DNA from: Amoebidium appalachense
Lineage: Eukaryota; Ichthyosporea
Reading direction: 5' to 3'
Assembly (NCBI GenBank): GCA_963693365.1
Contig: CAVNZM010000002.1
Location: 7,502,001-7,566,000 of the forward strand
DNA: 64,000 nucleotides
Of the stretch, positions 1 to 13,822 are shown in pieces. Below the pieces are notes generated by a model, which searched no databases, was not told where the DNA came from, and saw nothing but the letters and a program-made list of their open reading frames with translations. The position numbers and the translations under genes were made by a program. Positions within the stretch are counted from its first letter, which is position 1. Each line of letters opens with the position of its first letter.

Positions 1-2000
<2,000 letters not shown>

Positions 2001-2299
2001 GATTAATAGTTGATTATTGCACGGAAGGTGTAGGGTGAGGTGAGTGTAAGCCTTTCTTGATGTAGGCCTCTAAAAGCAGTATTGACGTTAAGCACTCTTA
2101 GACTACTAATACGAAGCCCCGCACGATTCAGGAATGAGCCCCAAAACGAAGTTCTTTGTGAATCGGGAAATACTTTCTATATCAGTACTAGACACCTTTT
2201 ACTCTTTTCAAAGCCGCTGTCCTGGGATAAATCCAAAGGCTGTGGCACTGGGAGTGGAGGAGAAAGGGAGAGGAGGGGGGAGAAGAGGGGAAGGGCGGG

Positions 2300-2335
<36 letters not shown>

Positions 2336-2700
2336 CGACCATGAGCCCCCGCCAGACCCTGCCCCCTCAAACAACGATCATGATCATCATCAGAGCCATC
2401 CTACTTGGTTTGTTACAAAGCTGGTTGTAAATCCCTCCCCCCCCCCCTCCCCCCTCCCCGCCCCCCCCCTCCCCCCCCCCCCCCCCCCACCCACCCACCC
2501 CCACCCCCGCCCCTCTGACCCCTGACCCCTCCGGACCCAAGGCCTGGTCACCCTCCCGATCCCCCGCCACCCCCCTTCCCCCCTTCCCCCCCCCCCCCCC
2601 CCCCCCCCCCCCTCCCTCCCCCCCCCCCCCCCTCCCCCTCCCCCCCCCCCCCTCTTCCCCTCTAGCCGGTCCGGGCTTTGCCCAAGTGTTTCCACTTTCC
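2001..2700. repeat. Short unique stretch followed by G and C homopolymer tracts
   Basis: 2001-2270 is unique sequence without a convincing gene. A G run occupies about 2300-2334. Poly-C with scattered T occupies about 2436-2655. A short unique patch at 2338-2430 separates the tracts. The change from G-rich to C-rich on one strand within 150 bases could allow hairpin pairing between the tracts. Confidence 0.9.
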
Positions 2701-3600
2701 TCTCTGGCTTTTAACCGGTACCGGTTATAGAGTAGAAAATATTACGTACACACGCGCATAATTCAACAATCCTCGAGCTCAGGAACTAATATTAGTTTAG
2801 CTAGAGAACGAAATCCCATGCATAGTCTACCCGGCCCACAGATTCGAATTCATTCGTTCTTTCGTGCTACCGTCTATGTACCACTGTCATTTGAGATGTA
2901 TGATTGATTATAGGCGTTCATGCTGTTTGCACCCTGGCAGCCTGGACCTAGGCCTGACGTATTACATCCTACACTGAGTACACGCGAGCACACGTGCAGA
3001 TCTGAGGCTTACCCACACGCTCTCGCGAGTGCAGGTGGTTGGTTGGACAGAATTCAGGAATGTAAAGAATTTCATTCTTACAAGTCACAAGCCACTTGAA
3101 GTTTGTACACTGAATCACTTTGGCTTTCAGCAAACGAGCCCCCATTGGTTCTTGCCAGTTCGAACAACGTTAACATATACAGCTCCATATGAAAGAAGCG
3201 AATTATTGGAAACCTCTGGCTTCCAAGAAGAACTGCCATAGAAGATACATAACTACAATGTTTTCTTTTGGTTCGGCTTGTGACAGTGCCACGCGGGGTG
3301 TTGGTTTGCCGCACGATGGAATCCGAATGTGAAGATGTAAATTCCAGAGATGACACATTTCGGTTCAGAGAGCAAGTTGAGCAGCATGCTTGCGACATCG
3401 ACCTTCATTAGGTTCGTGGAGGTACAGGCGTAGGCCTACTAAGTGCTCGAAAACGGAGTGAGTAGAGTAGATTTTGGGGAGATGATAGAAGCGAATAGAG
3501 ATAAGATTAGAAGAGAAGGAGGGCAGGGCACGGCTCGGGGTGAGTCTGGACTCTGGAGTCAGCGTGGTCACTGGTGACAAACAAAAACATTTGGAACCAT
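2701..3600. other. Gene-free unique DNA
   Basis: Ordinary mixed-composition DNA. Open frames of up to about 106 codons on both strands (for example 3029-3241 plus and 3078-3398 minus) show no recognisable domain, signal or repeat. I see no RNA gene. The last 100 bases run into the promoter of the membrane-protein gene. Confidence 0.6.
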
Positions 3601-3603
3601 CTG

Positions 3604-3690
3604 ATTGGCGGATCTGGTGCGTCTGTAATGATTGGATAACGTCTTTTCGCCATTTTGATTGGTTACAAGGTCTTCACAAAACGTATATAA
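3604..3690 (+). promoter_or_regulatory. Promoter: three inverted CCAAT boxes and a TATA box
   Basis: ATTGG (inverted CCAAT) occurs at 3604-3608, 3631-3635 and 3658-3662, spaced 27 bases apart, followed by TATATAA at 3684-3690. The ATG of the next gene is at 3827, so transcription would start near 3715. CCAAT clusters upstream of a TATA box recur before both CNT genes in this window, which supports a shared promoter architecture. The binding factor (NF-Y is the usual CCAAT factor) is inference. Confidence 0.7.
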
Positions 3691-3826
3691 ACAGACATCC
3701 GCTCACTTGAGCCTTCAGTCATCGCAGGCACCGCCTAGTTCTTTGTGTTCCAGCAGCAATCGACTACCAGTCATCATAGCAGCTCACGCCAACTACGGCC
3801 CAGCGAGTGCAAACACTGAAGCGACT

Positions 3827-4280
3827 ATGAAGAGCCTTACATTCACCGCGGAAGCTGAGGTTTCCAAAACATTCCACGACTCCAAAGCGGAAAGTATTGA
3901 ATCGTCAGTGTGCTCTGTTGAGATTGCAGACCAGAAACAAGACAAAGACAGTAAAGTGTTGCCGTACCACGCTGGCGGGTGGAGGGCACAGTGTTGGCAG
4001 CTCAAGTTCCACTACCTGGACACGGAGAGATTTGTGACGTCACACTTCCTGCCTGCATGGGGCCTGCTGTGTGTGAGGATCGTGCTCATGTGCTACGCAC
4101 TGGCAGTGATTATTACTTCTGCTGTGCTTGACTTCGACCATGGCCTTTGGGTAGGTTACTCCAAACGTGTATTGGCATGGTTTTTGTCTTCAATACTCTC
4201 TCTCTCCCCCCCCCCCCCCCCCCCCCCCTCCCTCCCCCTCTTTTTTTTTTTTTTTTTTTTTTTTTGGGGGGGGGGGGGGG

Positions 4281-4319
<39 letters not shown>

Positions 4320-6069
4320 GGGGGGGGGGGGGGGGGGGGGGGGGGCACAAAACACCCGTAATTTCTCTTCACTGGCTAGATATATGTGTATAGGTAGGTT
4401 TATTGCATCTAAATCTCTTTGCATCTTTTGTTGTTTTTCACACCGTGAGTGAAGCCTTTCTGATGGCGCGCACATACCCGTTGCAGCTCCGCTACTGCAC
4501 GCAGCTGACGTACATCGGAATGACCATCTACCTCATCCAGGCTGTAGTCCACACAGGTACGTGCCCATCATTTTCCCTCCGCTAGTGCTGGTGTGCTAAT
4601 TAATACCATTTAGTAGGCATCAATTGCAAATGGTGATTGGCAATATTAATAACACAAATATCATTGGCATGACATGGTACATGTACATACATATGTCAGA
4701 AGCCTTCATCGAATCCCTTCTCTGTGTAGTACCCCCTCTCCAACCCCCCCCCCCCCCCCTCCCCCCCCCCCCGGGGCCCCTCCTCCCCCCTCTACCCCTC
4801 CGGATCCGGCCTCTTCTTGTTCTCGCCACTATATCTATTGCTTCTACCAATTGACGCACATCCCCTGGCCATGGGTATAATAGCTAGTGCCTCAATCTGA
4901 ATTCAACCTCGGACTTATGTATGTAATCCTATGTATACGTAGCCTCATAATTTGGTCTGTTTGGTTAAACGGTTAAAGAGACTGATGGAAATATTGATAA
5001 ACAAAACTTAGTACCTCATGTATAGGTGGTCCCTAATGGCATGTCCTATTTCCTACAGCTTTCTATGTCCGGCAAGGGAGTGAGGGCAAGCCACACAGTT
5101 TCGAGTCGCAGCCGCGGTGGATCAACCTTGCATACTGGATCTTGTACGAGGCCATGTTCACGTTTAAGATCATCGTACCACTCCTGTTTTGGACCTGCCT
5201 GAGGTCCTGGGCACGTAAGTGTACCCCCTTACATACATCAGGTCTTAACGACATGTAGTTACATGTACATACTTGTAGAAAAATGGCGTTATTCAGTAAA
5301 TTATTTGCAGACTGAGTTACATGTTATCATTATGATACGTATTTAAGGCCAACTGCAAGTGATGATGACTTGCTTCAGAAAACAAGTGCGGCTTTCAATA
5401 AGCTCTATCCGATTCGGAAAGAAGTTACCTTTTATATAATTGTAGTGACTTATAACGTTACCAAACTGTGAAAACCATTTCGTGGCATGTACACTGTCAG
5501 TAGTATAACATACCGCTCGTTAAGTGGCATAACCTCCCTGCCCCTGACATACACTAGTCATCATTCGGAAGGGTGCAAACTTTGCACGTGCACGTGTTTG
5601 GGGCACTTACACACGTTCTGCAGTTAATATCAAACACTAACTGTGCCGTTCTCCCCCCATCCCCCCCCCCCCCCCCCCCCCCTCCTTCCCTCCTTCCACA
5701 ATGCCCCAAACAGCTGCCTGGAGCGAGAGCCTGCGAGCATGGACCAACCTCAGCCTGCACGGCATGGATTGTGTGGTGATGCTGATTGAATTTTCGTGCA
5801 ACCGCCAGATTTTTGCTTTCGGCCACATCTACTTTTTCGTTGCCTTTGTGCTCGGCTACTTCGTGTACTCGTGGATTTTCTACTTCACAGGGTTCGGATG
5901 GACCTACTGGTTCCTGGACATTACCACCCCGGATGCCTGGCTCTGCTACCCCACCCTGATTATTAGCGCTTGCCTTATTTGGACAGCATCCTTTTTTGTC
6001 CACGTGGGCAGAGAAAAACTTTTTGCGCGGCTCAGTAAGGTTAACCAGAGTGCAATGCAATTACTTTGA
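3827..6069 (+). CDS. Rolling-stone / FAR-17a/AIG1-like multi-pass membrane protein, four exons
   Basis: Proposed exons are 3827-4150, 4394-4556, 5059-5214 and 5714-6069 (stop TGA), giving 999 coding bases and 332 residues. Phases 0, 1 and 1 agree across all junctions. Donors are GTAGGT, GTACGT and GTAAGT; the last two acceptors are good (TCCTACAG, CCAAACAG). The exon 2 acceptor is weak because intron 1 holds a C/T/G homopolymer block, so that boundary is the least certain. The protein has an acidic N terminus, a DTERF motif, then about six hydrophobic segments. The order and spacing of the C-terminal blocks (LHGMD, then an RFxxGHIYFF-like helix, then WxFLD and a final helix) resemble the rolling-stone-like family of seven-helix membrane proteins, implicated in Drosophila myoblast fusion and widespread in eukaryotes. 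Family assignment is from memory of the pattern, and the molecular function is unknown. The intact frame and promoter argue for an active gene. Confidence 0.72.
4199..4345 (+). repeat. C/T/G homopolymer block inside intron 1
   Basis: A run of C with a few T, then about 25 T, then about 80 G broken by two A. It fills the middle of intron 1 of the membrane-protein gene and sits about 50 bases before the proposed exon 2. The T-then-G order is the reverse complement of the C-then-A junction seen elsewhere in the window. Confidence 0.9.
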
Positions 6070-7330
6070 AAGCTAATTATTAGCTACATATGACGCCCTA
6101 GGCATATAAAGCATGCTTTTGTAAACAGTGTGCCTGGTGGTATTTCCGGAACTTAATACTTGAAAGTTCTATCGGGTGTATACAGCGCAGCATGACGTTC
6201 TAGTAATCCGCTTCCTAGAAGCTCATAGAATACCTCACGGTATGATTGTTTGTATGCATATGTTCTGTTAGAAATACACAAGTCATTTGTGAAACTTTGA
6301 AAGTCGAAAGTGTAACTGCTTTGTAAGCAGAAAGCCTTGCCCACTAAACAGGGAAGGAGATGGCTGAGGTATCATAGAAGACTTGCTGTCTGCTACCCAA
6401 AATAAAAAGAGAAAAATTACCTGAAATCCGAAACCGGATGATTTTACGGATTCCGTACGCCCCCCTCCTTCCCCCCCCCCCCCCCCCCCCTCCTCCCCTT
6501 CTCCTCCTTCGATCTCCTCCCTCTCCTTCCCACACAAAACCACACACATACACAAGCACGCACGGATGGGGAGACAACCACACACAGTGTTGACACGGTC
6601 GTGTACATTAACGTGCACAGCGTGCCTTTCCCCCACAACCAGTCTACGTGCCTCTGTGTCTTCTCGGCAGAGGCTGGAATAGTGCCTCGGAAGCAGCTAC
6701 CAATAGGCTGCATCACTTTTAGCTGTATTCCTTACTAGTTCAATTGCTCTGAACCTTTAATTATGAAGTTAGGAGCGATGCAAAGAACGTGAACACTTGG
6801 CCAGCATGTATACTAAGCTGTATGTTAGGTGTGCGACACACACTGTGTGCTGCGGGCACTTTATTGGGCACTAGACACACACGTGTAGCACTGAGATAAC
6901 GTGAAGCTACAAATGGTTATGATCACCCAGGAGAAGCTCGTGTATGTAGTCATGTGAATGTCATGTACTTTATTATCATGTATGCATAATGCGGACACAT
7001 GTCTATTGGCTGGCACCTTGTAAACTTTGTGAGTGAGCAGTTCTACCCGGGCCGGTTGAAACAAGGGAAGATATAGGCTGATGCATTCCAGACCTGGACG
7101 GGGCTGTGTGTCCGCGTAAACGTTACACTTAGTCTAGTCGTGTGGTGTCAGACTAGCTGTAGCCCGCGCTCTGGTGCCTCGGTATTTGCGTGATCCCCCT
7201 AGCCTCCATATGTTAACTAGAGCTTAGCATGAGTGTGCACACACCCAGTTTTTAACAGTACTTGACGCACAGACTGTCACACAAACACAAACACATGCCC
7301 GATGCTGGCAGAGAAACACACACGTACACA
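6070..7330. other. 3' flank and gene-free DNA
   Basis: The 3' flank of the membrane-protein gene includes an AATAAA at about 6399-6404, a possible polyadenylation signal 330 bases after the stop. A poly-C tract lies at 6460-6500. The rest is unique DNA with no recognisable gene on either strand. Confidence 0.55.
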
Positions 7331-7566
<236 letters not shown>

Positions 7567-7568
<2 letters not shown>

Positions 7569-8458
7569 CTGTTACAACACACACAACATGCTGGTGGACG
7601 GAAGGAACATCGAGATAACATTGTCGAAGTTGCAATGCCTGCTTCAACAGAAAGCAAGCTACTATTGCTACTATAACACTAATACGTACTGTCTACTAAG
7701 CCTGAGCTGCACAAAAATCATCCGCCCAATACTACTGGCATTGCTTTTGTGTGCGGGGAATATTATTTATTTAAATTCTTGCACCTATATGGCCGGAGTA
7801 GAGAGAGAGGGAAGTAGCCTAAGGTTGCGGACCGCAAATCTCGGTTTCCAGGGAGCGCTGGTTCCAGGTAATCTCTAGTCTCCAAGGCTATGTACCCACT
7901 GGCTTACGTAAGTGGCCGGGCACTACTACGCCGCGGGACGTCTCCGGTTGGTTCTATACGCTTGGTTATCCCCTAGATCCAATAGGAATGCTGCATTTTC
8001 TGTTGGGCAATAGGAATGTTTCGCTAAATTGTTGTTGGGCAATAGCAACGCTTCCTTAATTCTCATAAATTATTATTGCGACTTTGAACCAATCATATGC
8101 TGTAAATTTATATGTTTGTGCGCAATCAGACAGTATGTGTAATATGTGTGGGGGGCGGTTTACTCGCGGATGCATATCTATCAATAAGTGTGACCTGTTA
8201 GCTAATGTGGTAGAACCGGAGGTTATGGGCGGCTTTATTCTCTTTTCTACTTCTCTCCCCCACGGTATATCCGTTATAAAATGACCGTGTTAGATCACCT
8301 TATTAATGCTGCACAGTATGATATTGTGATACGGTGTCCTAACTTTCTCTCGGAGCTACCAATACTAGCTTCTGCAGGTTTTGGAGTGTCGGGAAGGCCT
8401 GCTGCTCCCTACTAGTAGGGGGTGGGGGGTATGGCTCTCATTGATTAACTGGCAATGA

Positions 8459-8460
<2 letters not shown>
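7567..8460. other. Gene-free DNA with three CAATAGNAANG motifs
   Basis: Unique DNA. Three related motifs occur at about 7978-7990, 8007-8018 and 8039-8050: CCAATAGGAATG, GCAATAGGAATG and GCAATAGCAACG. A CCAAT follows near 8090 and a TTATAAAA near 8275. This resembles a CCAAT-rich promoter, but no gene follows it. The open frame at 8084-8284 has no recognisable content. Confidence 0.4.
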
Positions 8461-8511
<51 letters not shown>

Positions 8512-8850
8512 AAAAAAACCACCTCTTCACCTCAACAACAAACCTATCCCCCTCCTCCCCTCCCCATCTCCCCCCTCCCCCCTCCCCCTCCCCCCTTTAA
8601 GAAATAAAAATAAAAACAAAGCCCCCTCCCCCCCCCCCCCCCCAAAAAAAAAACTACCCCTCTACCTCAACAGCAAGCCTATACCCCCCCACCTTCTCCC
8701 TCCCCCCCCCCCCTCCTCCTCCCCCTCCCCCCCCCCTCCCCCCCCCCCAAAAAAAAAAAAAAAAAAATTAGGAAAAAAAAAGAACCTTACCCCTCCACCT
8801 CAACAACAAATCCGTACCCCCCCTCCCCCCCCCCCCCCCCCCCCCCCCCC
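8461..8850 (+). repeat. Three diverged tandem modules of poly-C, poly-A and a unique 30-mer
   Basis: A module is repeated three times with a period of about 133 bases. Each has a C homopolymer, an A homopolymer, then a conserved unique block containing ACCTCAACAACAAACC or a close variant (about 8528, 8664 and 8798), then C-rich DNA. The unique block and the order of tracts show this is one diverged tandem array rather than chance homopolymers. Confidence 0.75.
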
Positions 8851-8884
8851 GGCGCACTCACGTAACTTGTGTCGGGAATATCAC

Positions 8885-9226
8885 TCTGCTTTTTAATCAC
8901 TCTGCTTTTAGCAGAATCACTCTGCCTTTAGCGGAATTACTCCGCAAGAACAGAATTATTCTGCTTTCGCCAGCAGAATAATTCTGCTTTTGCGGAATTA
9001 TTCTGCTTTTAGCGGAATAATTCTGCTTTTAGCGGATTGATTCTGCTTTTAGCAGGTTGATTCTAATTTTAGCAGATCGGTTCTGCTTATGCAGGATAAT
9101 TCTGCTTATAGCAGATTGATTCTGCTTTTGCAGAATAATTCTGCTTTTGCTGAATAATTCTGCTTGTGGCAGAATAATTCTGCTTTTTACGGAATAAATC
9201 TGCTTTTTGCAGAAAAGTTCTGCTCG
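8885..9226. repeat. Palindromic minisatellite, about 18 units of 19-20 bp
   Basis: Tandem units close to ATTCTGCTTTTAGCAGAAT. Each unit is itself an inverted repeat: ATTCTGC pairs with GCAGAAT around a TTTTA-like loop. Neighbouring units differ by one to five substitutions, many of them in the loop or as GCGGAAT in the right arm. The minus-strand open frame (9029-9232) is only a translation of the array. Confidence 0.88.
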
Positions 9227-9336
9227 GAGCAAGTTGACTCAGCCAATGTGGTTGGGCCCTCCAGAAAGCATTCAAGGCACAGAGCTGCTCAGCGGTGGGT
9301 CACCGTGTTTATCAACACTACACCCTGAGGCGGTAG

Positions 9337-10985
<1,649 letters not shown>

Positions 10986-10995
10986 AGAGAGATAG

Positions 10996-11400
<405 letters not shown>

Positions 11401-12259
11401 CTCCCCTTATTGCTCTCCCCCTCCTTTATCTTTCTCTCTAGATCTTTTCTCTATCCCTACGCTCCGTCCAGCAGGCCCCCCACCCTCCTATCTCTCCACG
11501 AGCCTCTCTGTAGCATCATGTGATCATATATAAAAATCGAAAAAGTATGTATGGACCAATTATTTTCACGCGATCGCACGATCAGCCAAATACAGAAATG
11601 ATGGCGGGAAGTTTTTGCGCGCCAAAAAAAAAGCTTTTATAAAACAATAAAAAATAGGAATATACGTATATAAATATATTAATGATGATATATATATTAG
11701 AGTGTAATTATGTCTGTGTGTGGCACCAGTGTTTGTCGTGAGTTCGCGAGTGCGTGCGTGTGTTTGTGCATGAGCGTGTGTGTTCGTGTGTGTGTGCGCG
11801 CGTGTGTGCGTGCGTACGTGCGTCTCTCTCTCTTTCCCCTCCGCTGCTTACCTCCCGCCCCCCTCCTCCCACACTCCGCCCCCCCTCCCCCCCCCCCCCC
11901 CCCTCCGCCCTTTTCCCCACCCGCGCTTTCTCTATCCGCACTAGTACTCCTCCCCTGAAAATGTACATACAAGTGCACACAAACACTAACCCCCCCCCCC
12001 CCCCCTACCCCCTTCCCTCTACCACACACACCTTTCGTCTCTCCACCTCCCCCTTCCTTCCTCCTCTTCGAATTCCCGCCCTTGCGGGACGTCTGACTAA
12101 CTTATTGTGCCATCTTTATGCACGCATTGTAGGTAGTTACTCTACTAATTAATCGTGGTAAACGAAAGCAGCGCTGCTAGCCATATAGTTCACCAATTAT
12201 CAAGGGAGGACACGTGCAAGCCTGTGGGATCTTTCGGCCTGCATATGCGGCTCTCGCAG
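11401..12259. other. Gene-free DNA with AT-rich and C-rich patches
   Basis: 11520-11710 is AT-rich unique DNA. 11740-12060 holds short GT, CT and C tracts. 12070-12259 is unique. I see no supportable gene. Confidence 0.5.
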
Positions 12260-12333
12260 CCGGAAAAAACATCGAGAAAAGGTGTCTAAGCCAATGCCCG
12301 CTTTCACCAATACCAACTGAGCTACCACTGTCC
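12260..12333 (-). other. tRNA-like sequence with an A box (degenerate tRNA or SINE head)
   Basis: On the minus strand, TAGCTCAGTTGG (about 12312-12323 on the plus strand) matches the tRNA D-arm / RNA polymerase III A-box consensus. It is followed by an arm with paired AAGC and GCTT, then a TTCTCGATG that only weakly resembles the T-loop / B box. The D stem is not closed and the acceptor stem does not pair, so this is not a functional tRNA as it stands. A tRNA pseudogene or the head of a tRNA-derived SINE fits best. Confidence 0.35.
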
Positions 12334-12590
12334 TCACTGTGCAGCGCTGTTGCTGCATAAAAACTAGGATAATCTTACAATGTTAGAGACTTGATTTGTG
12401 TCTGAGAAAAACGACATAATTACAACGCGTGTACCTTTTATATGCTTGGGTAGAGAGAATAGTGATGCTAGAAAAGTTCGAACGCGACACGCAGGTCTCC
12501 GGCTCTCGACATCAGACTCTGCTGGTTCGCGTTGGTTGCAGAAAATCTCAGCGAATTGGTCCGCGATCTTCTTCTGATTCGTTGATTGTG

Positions 12591-12747
12591 GAACGTGAAA
12601 GATCTAGGCTGAGCCGCAAAGCCATATGTTGCCAATAAGATCTCCAGATCAAAAACCGGATTGGCTAATGATCTATTTCTCAAGCCAATCATTAATTATA
12701 TCTTTCCGATTGGTCGACCCTAGATCCTTGTGCGGGTGAGTATAAAA
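12591..12747 (+). promoter_or_regulatory. Promoter of CNT copy 1: conserved GAACGTGAAAGATCT, CCAAT boxes, TATA
   Basis: GAACGTGAAAGATCT lies at 12591-12605. CCAAT or ATTGG lies at 12632-12636, 12660-12664, 12685-12689 and 12709-12713. TATAAAA lies at 12741-12747. The ATG is at 12858. The 15-mer and several of the CCAAT contexts (ATTGGCTAA, TTCTCAANCCAATCA, TTCCGATT) recur in the same order upstream of CNT copy 2 on the other strand. That makes them a paralog footprint rather than chance. Confidence 0.75.
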
Positions 12748-13147
12748 ACGTCGTGCAGGACACATTCAGTTCACTGCCTTCGTGCATGTGTAGCTACAAC
12801 TACAAATATTGATCAACTAATTTAGTGAGCGCTTTAAAGCACAGTACAAACGAAAAAATGTCTGGCGACGACGCGCTTAGGGTCAACATAGATATGGAGA
12901 CCAAAGCAAAGTTAGAAACCAACATGGAAACCGTTGACGACCATGCCCTCCCCGTATCGGAGGATGAAACTAGCGAGAAAGGCAAAAAGAACACTTGGTG
13001 GGACAACAACAAGGGCAAGGTTTGGCTGGGAACTAAGATCACCCTGTGGGCTACCTTTGCCGCCTACTTCATTGCCGCGTGTGCTCTGGACTTCCAGCGT
13101 GCGATTCCCCTTGTCGGCATCACTGCCTTTGTTGCCTCCTGCGTGCT

Positions 13148-13757
13148 TGTAAACAGTTGAACTAGTTGGGATAAGGCAGAGAACAACTGAATGAGAATAA
13201 AGACAGAGAACGGGTAGTAAGGCACACGCGGCCAGGTTACTATTTAATGTGCTCGTTCAGAGTGATCCCCCGTACTGGGACGGCTTGTTTATATAGCCCC
13301 CAGGTTCCGGATCATCTGGATGGGTGGCATTGATGCCTTCGTGACTTCTGACCAGTCAGAAGAGTGCGGTCGTCTTTATGTGCACACAGTGCACCAATAA
13401 CATGAAGCTAACTAAAAGGATAACTTTGTGGCAAATGATTGGTCAATACTTAAGCCCGTTTAGGTTTATGCAACTGGGTCTGATTTCCTTATTGGTTCCG
13501 TTCGTTTAGCTATAGATGTCGCCTCCGTAGTGGATGAGACTTGCATTCCTATCCTAGCGGTTCTCGAATTCTATTGGTTCATACTGACTGCACGGCCACT
13601 GCATATTGCCGGCGCCGCGGCTCAGTCGTGAGCCGCAGCCCGCGGCTGTCGCGTGTGATATTGATCTGATCATATGTACACAATATCTACGTGATCACTA
13701 TGATATGTACAGTATATTCGTAATAGTAAACATGTACGGCGTGTACAGATGTTTACA
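13148..13757 (-). repeat. 3' LTR of the chromovirus
   Basis: 610 bp, TG..CA ends with the inverted termini TGTAAACA/TGTTTACA. On the minus strand a TATATAAA lies about 13289-13296, a candidate LTR promoter TATA box. It differs from the 5' LTR only at 13193. Confidence 0.97.
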
Positions 13758-13771
13758 CTCCCCCCCTTCTC
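13758..13771 (-). other. Polypurine tract
   Basis: On the element's sense (minus) strand the sequence GAGAAGGGGGGGAG directly abuts the 3' LTR. This is the expected position and composition of the plus-strand DNA primer of reverse transcription. Confidence 0.9.
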
Positions 13772-13822
13772 GGGAGCCTGGTGGTATGGTCTGGAGACGG
13801 TAAACCACCAGGCTGAGGGAAG

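Noticed and set aside
13606-13803. A small ORF repeated at 21236-21439
   Set aside because: It lies within the two LTR copies, which explains the repetition. No coding signature is present.
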